From Neomoorella thermoacetica (lineage in GTDB: Bacteria > Bacillota > DSM-521 > Neomoorellales > Neomoorellaceae): a DNA stretch of 64,000 nt. A program made the position numbers and the translations under genes. Below, piece after piece: positions 56,232-64,000 of the stretch (its first letter is position 1; every line of letters begins with the position of its first letter). The stretch lies in assembly GCF_001875325.1 (NCBI RefSeq), contig NZ_MDDC01000002.1:123998-187997 (forward strand), in the 5' to 3' direction. The notes beneath the pieces were generated by a model. The model had not been told where the DNA came from, ran no database searches, and saw nothing but the letters and a program-made list of their open reading frames with translations.

Positions 56232-57782
56232 ATGACGGAAAACACAAATATGGATCTTAGCACCTTAGAAAACTGGCTGTGGGAGGCAGCCTGTGTAATT
56301 CGTGGTGCAGTTGATGCTCCCAAGTATAAAGATTACATATTGCCCCTGATTTTTCTAAAGCGCCTGTCAGATGTTTTTGAAGATGAAGTAGCCAAGCTGG
56401 CCGAGGAGATTTTTGATAGTGTAGATGAAGCCCTGGAGCAGGTTGAAGAAAACCATAACCTGGTACGCTTTTATATTCCCGTCCAGGCCCGCTGGTCAGC
56501 TATTGCCCGGCAGACGACTAATATAGGCGATTACCTTACAGGTGCCGTGCGGGCCGTAGCCCGGGAGAACCCTAAACTGCATGGCATCTTTGAGAACATT
56601 GACTTCAATGCCCAAATGGCCGGCCAGCCTGTTATTGATAATGACCGTCTCTATAACCTGGTGCAAGTTCTTTCCCGTCATCGTTTAGGGTTAAAAGATG
56701 TAGAGGCGGACATCCTGGGCCGGGCCTATGAATACCTGCTGCGTAAATTCGCTGAGGGCCAGGGCCAGAGTGCTGGCGAATTCTATACCCCCCGGGAAGT
56801 TACCTGGCTAATGGCTTACCTTTTAGAACCCCAACCAGGAGATGAGATCTATGACCCGGCCTGCGGCTCTGGCGGCCTGCTTATCAAAAGCGTATTAGCC
56901 TTTAAAGAAGCTTATGGCGACAATCCTCGCATAGCACCGGTTAAAATTTATGGCCAGGAACTCCTTTATACCACCTTTGCAATGGCCAAAATGAACGCCT
57001 TTATCCATGACCTGGAGGCCGATATCCGCCTGGGCGATACAATGGCACGGCCGGCTTTTACCAATCCCGACGGCTCTTTGTGTACCTTTGATAAGGTCAC
57101 TGCTAATCCCATGTGGAACCAGAAATTCCCCCTTTCCCTGTATGAAGAAGACCCCTTTGATCGTTTTAAGTTTGGCGGCATCCCGCCGGCGTCAAGCGCT
57201 GACTGGGGCTGGATCCAGCATATGTTTGCCTCCCTGAAAGAAGGCGGCAAGATGGCCGTTGTCTTGGATACCGGTTCTGTTTCCCGGGGCAGCGGCAACC
57301 AGGGCTCCAACCGGGAACGGGACATTCGCAAGGTATTTGTGGAAAATGACCTGATCGAGTGCGTCATTTTGTTGCCGGAAAATATGTTCTATAATACTAC
57401 CGCTCCCGGCATAATCATGGTGATCAATAAGGCCAAAAAGCATCCAGGGGAGATCTTATTAATCAACGCCTCCAAGCTGTTCACAAAAGGGCGCCCCAAG
57501 AACTACATGGATGATGAGCATATAATACAGGTTTATAGCCTTTACCGTGAATGGCGCGAAGAAGAGGGGTTAAGCAAAATAATTCCCGTAGAGGAAGCAG
57601 CTCGGAATGACTTTAACCTCAGTCCTTCCCGCTATGTATCTATCAACGACAAAGAAGAATACCGCCCGGTAGAGGAAATTTTGGTGGAGCTGGCCGAGGT
57701 CGAGGAAGAACGGCAGGCCGTAGATAAGGAACTGAATGATATCCTGATTAAGTTAGGTTTCGGAGGTTGGCTGAATGGGTAA
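56232..57782 (+). CDS. hsdM: Type I restriction-modification DNA methyltransferase HsdM
   Basis: A 516-residue adenine N6 methyltransferase subunit. N-terminal helical HsdM domain (WEAACVIRGAVDAPKYKDYI), SAM motif DPACGSGGLL, and motif IV reading ANPMW in place of the usual NPPF/Y. With HsdS it marks host DNA, and with HsdR it restricts foreign DNA. ATG 56232 follows GGAGGAAAGG. It overlaps hsdS by 8 bp. Confidence 0.93.
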   Translation: MTENTNMDLSTLENWLWEAACVIRGAVDAPKYKDYILPLIFLKRLSDVFEDEVAKLAEEIFDSVDEALEQVEENHNLVRFYIPVQARWSAIARQTTNIGDYLTGAVRAVARENPKLHGIFENIDFNAQMAGQPVIDNDRLYNLVQVLSRHRLGLKDVEADILGRAYEYLLRKFAEGQGQSAGEFYTPREVTWLMAYLLEPQPGDEIYDPACGSGGLLIKSVLAFKEAYGDNPRIAPVKIYGQELLYTTFAMAKMNAFIHDLEADIRLGDTMARPAFTNPDGSLCTFDKVTANPMWNQKFPLSLYEEDPFDRFKFGGIPPASSADWGWIQHMFASLKEGGKMAVVLDTGSVSRGSGNQGSNRERDIRKVFVENDLIECVILLPENMFYNTTAPGIIMVINKAKKHPGEILLINASKLFTKGRPKNYMDDEHIIQVYSLYREWREEEGLSKIIPVEEAARNDFNLSPSRYVSINDKEEYRPVEEILVELAEVEEERQAVDKELNDILIKLGFGGWLNG

Positions 57783-59079
57783 GGAAGTTAATGAGGTGAA
57801 GGAGGGATATAAGGAGACGGAAATCGGGGTGTTGCCGGAGGATTGGGATGTGGTGAGGTTGGGGGCTATAGCCAAGATAAATATGGGGCAATCGCCACCG
57901 TCTGAAACTTATAATACCGAAGGTATTGGTCTACCGTTCCTTCAAGGCAAAGCAGAATTTGGAGAAGTCTATCCCAAGCCAGTTAAGTGGTGTTCCAAAC
58001 CCTTTAAGACCTGTGACAAACTGTCAATCCTCGTGTCGGTACGAGCTCCTGTCGGAGACGTTAACATTGCACCTTTTAAATGCTGTATAGGTCGTGGACT
58101 TGCATCTATCTCACCTTCACTAAAAAAGTTAATAGATGCATTATTTTTGTTTTATGAGTTACGTTTTACTAAATCGAGATTGCAAGAACAGGGGAGTGGG
58201 ACAACATTTCAGAGCATTAATCGAAACGTTCTGGAGACCTTTTTAATTTCCCTTCCCCCCTTCTCCGAGCAGCGCAAGATAGCCCATGTACTTTCAACTA
58301 TCCAAAGGGCTATCGAACTTCAAGATAAGGTTATCGCCGCCACCCGGGAACTAAAAAAGTCGCTCATGCGCCATCTCTTTACCTACGGCCCGGTGCCTGT
58401 TGACCAGGTTGACCGCGTACCCTTGAAGGAAACTGAAATCGGAATGGTGCCGGAGCATTGGGAAGTAGTCAGGTTAAGAGAAGTAGCTGACTTCACAAAA
58501 AAGCCCCGAGGCCTTAATTATTCCGGTAACATTCCTTTTATTCCAATGGAGCTAATACCTATTGGAAGAGTCAATATCCAAAAGTATATCATTAAGCCTA
58601 GTTCCGAGATTAGTAGTGGCGTTTATTGTGAACAAGGCGATCTTTTACTAGCCAAGATTACGCCATCATTTGAAAACTATAAGCAAGGTATTATTTCACA
58701 AATTCCAAAGCCTTTTGCATTTGCTACAACGGAAGTCTATCCAATTAAGGCAAGAAAGGATTTCTTAGAAATCCTATATTTGTTTTACTATCTTTTGATA
58801 CCACAAGTCAGGCAAGATATAGCGGGTAAAATGGAAGGCACAACAGGAAGACAGAGAATTTCTAAATCAGTAATCCAGAATTACTTAATTCCTATCCCAC
58901 CCCTTTCTGAGCAACGCCAAATTGCCCGCTTTCTTATTACAGTGGATAAAAAAATCGAAGCCGAGGAATATCGCAAATCCACCCTCCAATCCCTCTTCCA
59001 AACCATGCTTCACCTGCTTATGACCGGCAAAGTACGCGTCAAAGACCTGGAGGTGAAAGAAGATGCCCTTAGGCAGTGA
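57775..59079 (+). CDS. hsdS: Type I restriction-modification specificity subunit HsdS
   Basis: A 434-residue subunit with two target-recognition domains. Each starts with a similar line (KETEIGVLPEDWDVVRL near residue 15 and KETEIGMVPEHWEVVRL near 220) and each ends with a conserved helix (PLPPFSEQRKIA-like, here PPFSEQRKIAHVL and PPLSEQRQIARFL). The TRD codons are clearly AT-richer than hsdM and hsdR, as expected for exchanged recognition modules. Sets the bipartite DNA target. Overlaps hsdR by 17 bp. Confidence 0.93.
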   Translation: MGKEVNEVKEGYKETEIGVLPEDWDVVRLGAIAKINMGQSPPSETYNTEGIGLPFLQGKAEFGEVYPKPVKWCSKPFKTCDKLSILVSVRAPVGDVNIAPFKCCIGRGLASISPSLKKLIDALFLFYELRFTKSRLQEQGSGTTFQSINRNVLETFLISLPPFSEQRKIAHVLSTIQRAIELQDKVIAATRELKKSLMRHLFTYGPVPVDQVDRVPLKETEIGMVPEHWEVVRLREVADFTKKPRGLNYSGNIPFIPMELIPIGRVNIQKYIIKPSSEISSGVYCEQGDLLLAKITPSFENYKQGIISQIPKPFAFATTEVYPIKARKDFLEILYLFYYLLIPQVRQDIAGKMEGTTGRQRISKSVIQNYLIPIPPLSEQRQIARFLITVDKKIEAEEYRKSTLQSLFQTMLHLLMTGKVRVKDLEVKEDALRQ

Positions 59080-61960
59080 ACGGGCCGCAGTACAAAACCC
59101 ATTTATCCGCTATGCTACCGAAGCAGGCTGGCAGTACATAATCCCGCAGGATTTAGAGCTCAGGCGGGGTGGTGTAGGTGGTTTAATTGATCGCCAGGTA
59201 TTCATCAGCCAGCTCCAGAAGTTAAACCCCGGTGTGGTCGACCACCTGCGTGCCGAAGAGGTATTAAAACGGCTGGAGCGGGTACCGCCCGACATTGAAG
59301 GCAACCTCCAGGCCTGGGAATACCTGAAGGGCTTGCGGACGGTATACGTTGAGACCGAGAAAAGGGAGCGCAATATCCGCCTGCTGGACCTGGACAACTG
59401 GCGGGCCAACATCTTCCAGGTTTCCGATGAGTTTACTTATACCAATGGCACATATACCATTCGTGCCGATATCGTCTTTTTAGTTAATGGCATCCCGGTG
59501 CTGGTGGTAGAAACGAAATCAACCAGTGAGATTGAAGGCATTGCCAAAGCCCTGGACCAGATGCGCCGCTACCACCGGGAGGCGCCGGAGCTTATGGCCC
59601 TGGAGCAGGTCTATGCCATGACCCACCTGGTCCGCTTCTATTATGGGGCCACGTGGAGCTTAAGCCGTAAAAACCTTTTCAATTGGCGGGACGAAAGCAT
59701 AGGACAGGATTATGAAACCCTGGTAAAAAGCTTCATCCACCCCCAGCGGATTTTACGGGTCTTGACCGACTTTATCATGTTTACCCGCCGCGACGATGAA
59801 CTAAGCAAGGTTATCCTGCGGCCGCACCAGATGCGGGCTATTGGCCGGGTTCTTAACCGTGCCCTGGACCCCACCAAAAAACGGGGCCTGGTTTGGCATA
59901 CCCAGGGGTCGGGTAAGACCTATACCATGATCACCATTGCCAAAAAGCTCATCGAAGACCCCCGCTTTAATAACCCCACTGTCCTCATGCTGGTCGACCG
60001 CAATGAGCTAGAACAGCAGCTATTCAATAACCTGGCCGCCTGTGGCCTGGGCATGGTCGAAGTAGCCCGGAGCAAACGCCACTTGCAGGAGCTCCTGGCT
60101 TCCGACCGCCGCGGCCTCATCGTCAGCATGATCCACAAATTTGACGACATCCCGGCGGAACTCAATTGCCGGGACAATATCTTTGTCCTCGTAGATGAGG
60201 CCCACCGCACCACCGGGGGTAATTTAGGCAACTACCTCATGGGAGCCCTTCCCAATGCCACCTATATCGGCTTTACCGGCACACCCATTGACCGCACCGC
60301 CCACGGTAAGGGTACCTTCAAAGTTTTTGGCTGTGACGACCAGCCACAGGGTTACTTAGACAAATATAGCATTGCCGAATCTATTGCCGACGGCACGACC
60401 GTGCCCCTTCATTACTCCCTGGCCCCTAACAATCTGCGCGTTGCTCGGGAAACCCTGGAAGAAGAATTCTTAAACCTGGCTGCAGCCGAAGGGGTCAGCG
60501 ATATCGAGGAACTGAATAAGGTCTTAGAGAAGGCCGTTACCTTAAGGAATATGCTCAAAAACCGGGAGCGGGTGGAGGCAATCGCCGCTTATGTAGCCCG
60601 GCATTACCGGGAATATATCGAACCGATGGGTTATAAGGCCTTCCTAGTGGCTGTGGACCGTGAGGCCTGCACCCTGTATAAAGAAGCTCTGGATAAGTAC
60701 TTGCCGCCGGATTATTCGGAGGTGGTAATCAGCAGGGCCCATAATGACCCGCCGAAGCTGGCGCGTTATTATCTTTCCGAAGATGAGGAAAAGCGGGTGC
60801 GCAGGGCCTTCCGCAAACCAGGTGAATTACCCAAAATCCTCATTGTTACTGAAAAGCTTCTTACCGGTTACGACGCCCCGGTGCTTTACTGCATGTATCT
60901 GGATAAGCCTATGCGGGATCATGTCCTGCTGCAGGCCATCGCCCGGGTGAACCGTCCCTATGAAGACGAAAACGGCCAGCAAAAACCGGCTGGCTTTGTC
61001 CTCGACTTTGTCGGCATCTTTGAAAACCTGGAAAAGGCCCTGGCCTTTGACTCCAAAGACATTGAAGAGACTATCCAGGACCTGGATATCCTTAAAAATC
61101 GTTTTCAAGAAATGATAGCTGAAGGTAGAAGGAAATACCTGGCTATTATCGAAAACTATAAGCAAGATAAGGCGGCAGAAAAAGCCCTGGAACACTTCCG
61201 GGAGCCCCAAGCGCGCCAGGAGTATTATGCTTTCTTCAAAGAGCTGGCCAACCTGTTCGAGATTATATCGCCAGATCCCTTTTTAAGGGAGTACCTGGAT
61301 GACTACGACCAGTTGGCCCGGCTATACCGGCTCCTGCGTTCTGTTGAGCCGGGGGTCAACCTGGACCATGAGTTAATGCGTAAAACAGCCCGCCTGGTCC
61401 AGGAACATACGCTGCCTGGTGCTATCCAGGATGCAGTGACAGTTTACCAAATAAATGAAGAAGCTCTGGAAAGAATAGCTGAGACCAGGGCGTCATACAC
61501 CGTTGAGGTATTTAACCTCTTGAAAAGCCTCGAGAATGCCGTTGCCGCGAAAAGACAGGAAGCACCTTACCTTTTATCCATTGGCGAGATGGCGGAAAAT
61601 ATAGCCCAGGCCTACCAGGAGCGGCAGCTAAGTACCCAGGAAGCATTGCAACGTTTGCAAAGTTTAATTCAAGAATACCTTGTTTCGGAGCGGGAACGAG
61701 CCGAAAAGGATATGGCTCCTGAAACCTATGCTGTTTACTGGTATTTGAAGCGGCAAGGGATAAAGGGCGCCGAAGAGGTAGCCCTGAATATGGCCAGGGC
61801 TTTTATAAATTATCCCTACTGGCAGAGTAGCGAAAGCCAGGAGCGGCAAATCGTGTGGGAGTTTTATAAAAATCTCAAGAGAGCAGGACTGAAGGCGGGT
61901 AATAAATTGGGAGAGTTAGTGGATCAGATTATGAATCTCATAAAGGGGGCCAGGCGATGA
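59063..61960 (+). CDS. hsdR: Type I restriction endonuclease HsdR
   Basis: A 965-residue restriction subunit. N-terminal nuclease with the PD-(D/E)xK set seen in RADIVFLVNGIPVLVVETKST, then SF2 translocase: Walker A TQGSGKTYTM, DEAH-type VDEAHRTTGG, FTGTPID and QAIARVNRP. The C-terminal 250 residues are a helical assembly domain. It cuts unmodified DNA after ATP-driven translocation. Full length, no frameshift. Overlaps the next gene by 4 bp. Confidence 0.94.
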   Translation: MPLGSERAAVQNPFIRYATEAGWQYIIPQDLELRRGGVGGLIDRQVFISQLQKLNPGVVDHLRAEEVLKRLERVPPDIEGNLQAWEYLKGLRTVYVETEKRERNIRLLDLDNWRANIFQVSDEFTYTNGTYTIRADIVFLVNGIPVLVVETKSTSEIEGIAKALDQMRRYHREAPELMALEQVYAMTHLVRFYYGATWSLSRKNLFNWRDESIGQDYETLVKSFIHPQRILRVLTDFIMFTRRDDELSKVILRPHQMRAIGRVLNRALDPTKKRGLVWHTQGSGKTYTMITIAKKLIEDPRFNNPTVLMLVDRNELEQQLFNNLAACGLGMVEVARSKRHLQELLASDRRGLIVSMIHKFDDIPAELNCRDNIFVLVDEAHRTTGGNLGNYLMGALPNATYIGFTGTPIDRTAHGKGTFKVFGCDDQPQGYLDKYSIAESIADGTTVPLHYSLAPNNLRVARETLEEEFLNLAAAEGVSDIEELNKVLEKAVTLRNMLKNRERVEAIAAYVARHYREYIEPMGYKAFLVAVDREACTLYKEALDKYLPPDYSEVVISRAHNDPPKLARYYLSEDEEKRVRRAFRKPGELPKILIVTEKLLTGYDAPVLYCMYLDKPMRDHVLLQAIARVNRPYEDENGQQKPAGFVLDFVGIFENLEKALAFDSKDIEETIQDLDILKNRFQEMIAEGRRKYLAIIENYKQDKAAEKALEHFREPQARQEYYAFFKELANLFEIISPDPFLREYLDDYDQLARLYRLLRSVEPGVNLDHELMRKTARLVQEHTLPGAIQDAVTVYQINEEALERIAETRASYTVEVFNLLKSLENAVAAKRQEAPYLLSIGEMAENIAQAYQERQLSTQEALQRLQSLIQEYLVSERERAEKDMAPETYAVYWYLKRQGIKGAEEVALNMARAFINYPYWQSSESQERQIVWEFYKNLKRAGLKAGNKLGELVDQIMNLIKGARR

Positions 61961-62331
61961 GCGTGGTGTTAGATGATTATCTAATCTGGGAGCATGGAGA
62001 TATACCCTATGAAGGTGCCTCAGCCCTGGCACCCCTTGATAAACTGGAAGAAGTTATCCCGGAGGCAGTTTTCCGGGCCGAGGTGGCCACCTGGGCCAGG
62101 CGGATCGGTGTTGAGCCTAAAGAAATACACTTGCGCGCCATGAAACGTAAATGGGCGAGTTGTTCCAGTAAAGGACGATTAACCTTTGATCCAGAGTTGT
62201 TAAAACAGCCGGCGGCCTTCCGGGCTGAGGTAATTGTGCATGAACTGCTGCATTTAAGGATACCCAATCATGGGCCACTGTTTAAGGCGATGGTAAAGGC
62301 GTATTTGGCGAAGTATGGGGTGAATTGCTAA
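61957..62331 (+). CDS. DUF45/YgjP-type zinc metallopeptidase of the type I R-M operon
   Basis: A 124-residue protein with the metal-binding motif VHELLHLRIPNHGPLF (HExxH plus a downstream His) and RAMKRKWASCSSKGRLTF, the core of the M48-like DUF45 family. Genes of this type often follow hsdR, with unknown role; one idea is control of HsdR by proteolysis. ATG 61957 overlaps hsdR by 4 bp, so it belongs to the operon. Confidence 0.85.
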   Translation: MSVVLDDYLIWEHGDIPYEGASALAPLDKLEEVIPEAVFRAEVATWARRIGVEPKEIHLRAMKRKWASCSSKGRLTFDPELLKQPAAFRAEVIVHELLHLRIPNHGPLFKAMVKAYLAKYGVNC

Positions 62332-62381
62332 TTTGTCGTCGATCTCCAGGGGTTTTTACCTTATTGGAGGTCGACGACAAA
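62332..62381. repeat. Long inverted repeat after the R-M operon
   Basis: TTTGTCGTCGA (62332-62342) plus CTCC pairs with GGAG plus TCGACGACAAA (62366-62381), one mismatch, 18-nt T-rich loop. It may be a terminator-like hairpin, or the trace of an element end. It sits right after the DUF45 stop. Confidence 0.6.
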
Positions 62382-62432
62382 ATAACAGCAAATCAGGCCC
62401 CGGAAATGTTCTCATTATTTGATTTTATGATG

Positions 62433-62528
62433 GTTTTTGACCCGACTATAGGGGACGGAAACCAAGGGAAGACGGCACCCGGAGGTTCAGGACGGCCTAT
62501 TTTTGACCCGACTATAGGGGACAGAAAC
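62433..62528 (+). CRISPR. Mini-CRISPR remnant: two 30-bp repeats, one 36-bp spacer
   Basis: Copy 1 (62433-62462) starts GTTTTTGACCCGACTATAG and ends GGGGACGGAAAC; copy 2 (62499-62528) differs at two positions (first base G to A, and ACGG to ACAG). The spacer between them, 62463-62498, is 36 bp. The period (66), the GTTTTT start and the GAAAC end are typical of CRISPR repeats processed by Cas6. A cas6 gene starts 54 bp downstream. Only one spacer remains and no other repeat was found in the window. Confidence 0.7.
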
Positions 62529-62582
62529 CTTAGGAACACAGCCTAGCTAAATTTAGCTGTATAAGCAGGAATAACCAGGATA

Positions 62583-63422
62583 ATGACGAATCCAAACATC
62601 ATTAAAGTAATTTATGGCAGCGAAAATTTGGGAATTGGAGTTATCACTGTGTGGCAGGATTTGAAAATCCTCGATTTAGAGGTAACCCTGGTGGCCGAAG
62701 ATGAGATCAGGTTGCCCTTTTTTCGCGAGAACGCCCTGCGGGTAGGCCTGGGGACTTCCTTTCGCCAGACGGTATGTATAAATAATAAGCAAGAGGCCTG
62801 CCAGGGTTGTGTCCTGGAAGCCCTCTGTGCTTACAGTAAAATATTTGCGGCTTCTTCATATCCTTATATAAGTTTTTTTGCACCTGATACTTTAGCGATG
62901 TTAACCCCGGGTACTCCTTTTAAGTTAAACCTGCGCCTTTTCGGCCCGGCGGTTGCCTACTATCCATATTTTTATTTCAGCCTGGAAAATCTGGCCGGCC
63001 GGGGTATCGGATTGCGTAATAGCGCTGGAAAACGAGGGCGTTTTATCTTAAAAGAAATAAATGCCATCGCACCAGACGGGCAGAAGACACTTATCTTTAC
63101 CAGGGAAGATGATGCCCGGGTACAGGAGGCCAGGGCTTTTACTTTAGCAGATTATCTTGAGTACCGCCCGGTCCAGTTTTTGCAACTCAAAACCTTGAGC
63201 CCTTTACGCCTAAAGTATCAGAACCATTTTGCTACGTCTCTGGAGTTTCATATATTACTGCGTGCCGCTTTACGGCGGATTTCCCACCTGTATTTTTTAG
63301 CTACAGGCGAAAATTTACAGCTGGACTATCGCGGTCTTGTGGATGCAGCTATAGCCGTTAACCAGGTGGAGAATAACCTCCGCTGGTTTGACCCTCCCCC
63401 GATTTGTAGGACACAGAGTTAA
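62583..63422 (+). pseudogene. cas6: cas6 (CRISPR pre-crRNA endoribonuclease), 3' end cut by an IS3 element
   Basis: The frame encodes 279 residues. It has the N-terminal RAMP fold of COG5551-type Cas6: FRENALRVGLGTSFRQTVC, then CQGCVLEALCAYSKIF (paired Cys) and SLRPVQF-like strands (RPVQFLQLKTLSPLRLKY). The C-terminal Gly-rich RAMP segment normally following LRWFDWERYSSRQ is missing: after LRWFD the frame runs into IS sequence (PPPICRTQS). So the insertion at about 63389 removes the last 60-70 residues and probably activity. ATG 62583 has a weak ribosome site (AGGAT). Confidence 0.8.
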
Positions 63423-63433
63423 GAGTGTATAAT
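63404..63433 (+). promoter_or_regulatory. IS promoter
   Basis: TTGTAG (63404-63409), within the inverted repeat, and TATAAT (63428-63433), spacer 18 bp, before orfA. Confidence 0.6.
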
Positions 63434-63456
63434 CAGAGCAAGGAGGCGCTGTGTCC

Positions 63457-63762
63457 ATGGGGGAGTCCAGACGAAAATATGATGAAGAATTCAAGCGCAA
63501 TGCCGTCGAGCTATGCCGCACCAGCGGCAAAACTACCAGCCAGATTGCCCGGGACCTGGGGATCAACAGCAGCATGCTCCGAAGGTGGCAAAGGGAACAG
63601 GCTAAATACGGAGAACGCGCCTTCCCCGGTATAGGAAAGCAGATGCGCGGCTCCGATTTGGAAGAAGAAAACCGTCGGCTGAAAAAAGAGCTGGCTATAG
63701 CCCAGGAGGAACGGGATATCTTAAAAAAAGCTGTGGCCATCTTCTCCAAAATGCCGAAATGA
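63457..63762 (+). CDS. IS3-family transposase OrfA
   Basis: A 101-residue protein: a homeodomain-like helix-turn-helix ([35 protein letters not shown]) and a leucine-zipper coiled coil ([20 protein letters not shown]) ending [11 protein letters not shown], the usual OrfA layout. ATG 63457 is 10 nt after AAGGAGG. Its TGA overlaps the orfB ATG (ATGA); the family often joins the two by frameshifting. Confidence 0.9.
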   Translation: MGESRRKYDEEFKRNAVELCRTSGKTTSQIARDLGINSSMLRRWQREQAKYGERAFPGIGKQMRGSDLEEENRRLKKELAIAQEERDILKKAVAIFSKMPK

Positions 63763-64000
63763 AGTATCGGTTTATCCGGGAGCACACGGGAACTTTCCGT
63801 ATCGAGACGATGTGCCGGGTTTTAAAGGTGTCCCGGACAGGATATTACCGCTGGCTAAAAAGGCCCGTAAGCTAACGCCGGAGCCAGGATGAAATTATCA
63901 AAGAAAAGATTTTGAATATCTACAACAAGAGCCGTAAAACGTATGGCAGTCCCCGTATACAAAAGCAGCTGGGCAGGGAGGGTATCCACTGCAGCAAAAA
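63759..64000 (+). pseudogene. IS3-family transposase OrfB, N-terminal part with in-frame stop
   Basis: The frame reads [20 protein letters not shown], then [14 protein letters not shown], a TAA at 63873-63875, and continues RRSQDEIIKEKILNIYNKS and RKTYGSPRIQKQL, the normal OrfB start of the IS3 integrase. The stop replaces the usual Lys/Arg codon by a single-base change, so this copy is probably inactive. The DDE catalytic core lies beyond the window. Confidence 0.8.

Larger units (their letters stand above)
63389..64000 (+). mobile_element. IS3-family insertion sequence, left end and orfA/orfB
   Basis: The left end begins at about 63389 with TGACCCTCCCCCGATTTGTA, in the style of IS3-family inverted repeats. 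It carries orfA and an overlapping orfB and is cut by the window edge. It sits inside cas6. The right inverted repeat and target duplication are outside the window. Confidence 0.8.

Noticed and set aside
62352..62381. Third CRISPR repeat within the inverted-repeat region
   Set aside because: It starts GTTTTTACC, but the rest does not align and the distance to copy 1 (81 bp) does not match the 66-bp period.

Overview
The window is about 64 kb of moderately GC-rich DNA from a spore-forming, strictly anaerobic Firmicute, most probably a Moorella (thermophilic acetogen). This rests on four things: an anaerobic benzimidazole (cobamide lower-ligand) operon, an electron-bifurcating [FeFe]-hydrogenase operon with a very large HydB, sporulation genes (yunB, a bofC-like gene, spoIID-like, sigI/rsgI), and the ruv/queA/tgt/secDF/recJ/rel/hisS/aspS order of Clostridia. 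The species call is inference; no rRNA or tRNA gene was seen.

Layout. 1-4.9 kb: end of a bza-type operon (ThiC paralogue, cobT, O-methyltransferase fused to a Cys-rich domain, B12-binding radical SAM) that would build a methoxylated/methylated benzimidazole without oxygen. 5.1-12.1 kb: hydrogenase operon (DRTGG protein, HydC, orphan HATPase, [2Fe-2S] protein, 1011-aa HydB, HydA), preceded by a candidate Rex operator and closed by a terminator. 12.3-16.4 kb: an SGNH hydrolase, a divergent pair of XRE regulators with two matching operators between them, and a regulator in which a hydrogenase-like H-cluster domain is fused to a sigma-54 activator. 16.5-30.3 kb: U32 protease, mutS2, PBP1A (minus), tyrS, yunB, DUF3842-cooT behind a structured leader, cysK, a secreted CAP protein (minus) behind a c-di-AMP riboswitch, and yebC.

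30.4-56 kb is mostly co-directional housekeeping: bofC-like, ruvCAB, sigI-rsgI, spoIID-like, queA-tgt-yajC, HD protein, secDF, a CDF transporter, lapA-recJ-rel-dtd, an MBL hydrolase, hisS-aspS, 6S RNA, tcdA, csoR and trxA.

56.2-64 kb is accessory DNA, locally AT-richer. It holds a complete type I restriction-modification operon (hsdM-hsdS-hsdR plus a DUF45 metalloprotease), then a two-repeat CRISPR remnant (30-bp repeats, one 36-bp spacer) and a cas6 gene cut by the left end of an IS3-family element. The element's orfB carries an in-frame stop and runs off the window. This is an immunity island that has lost, or lies at the edge of, its CRISPR system.

The most distinctive systems are the hydrogenase-like sensor/sigma-54 fusion near the catalytic hydrogenase operon, the bza operon with its fused BzaC, the DUF3842-CooT leader with an internal terminator, and the mini-CRISPR/IS-split cas6.
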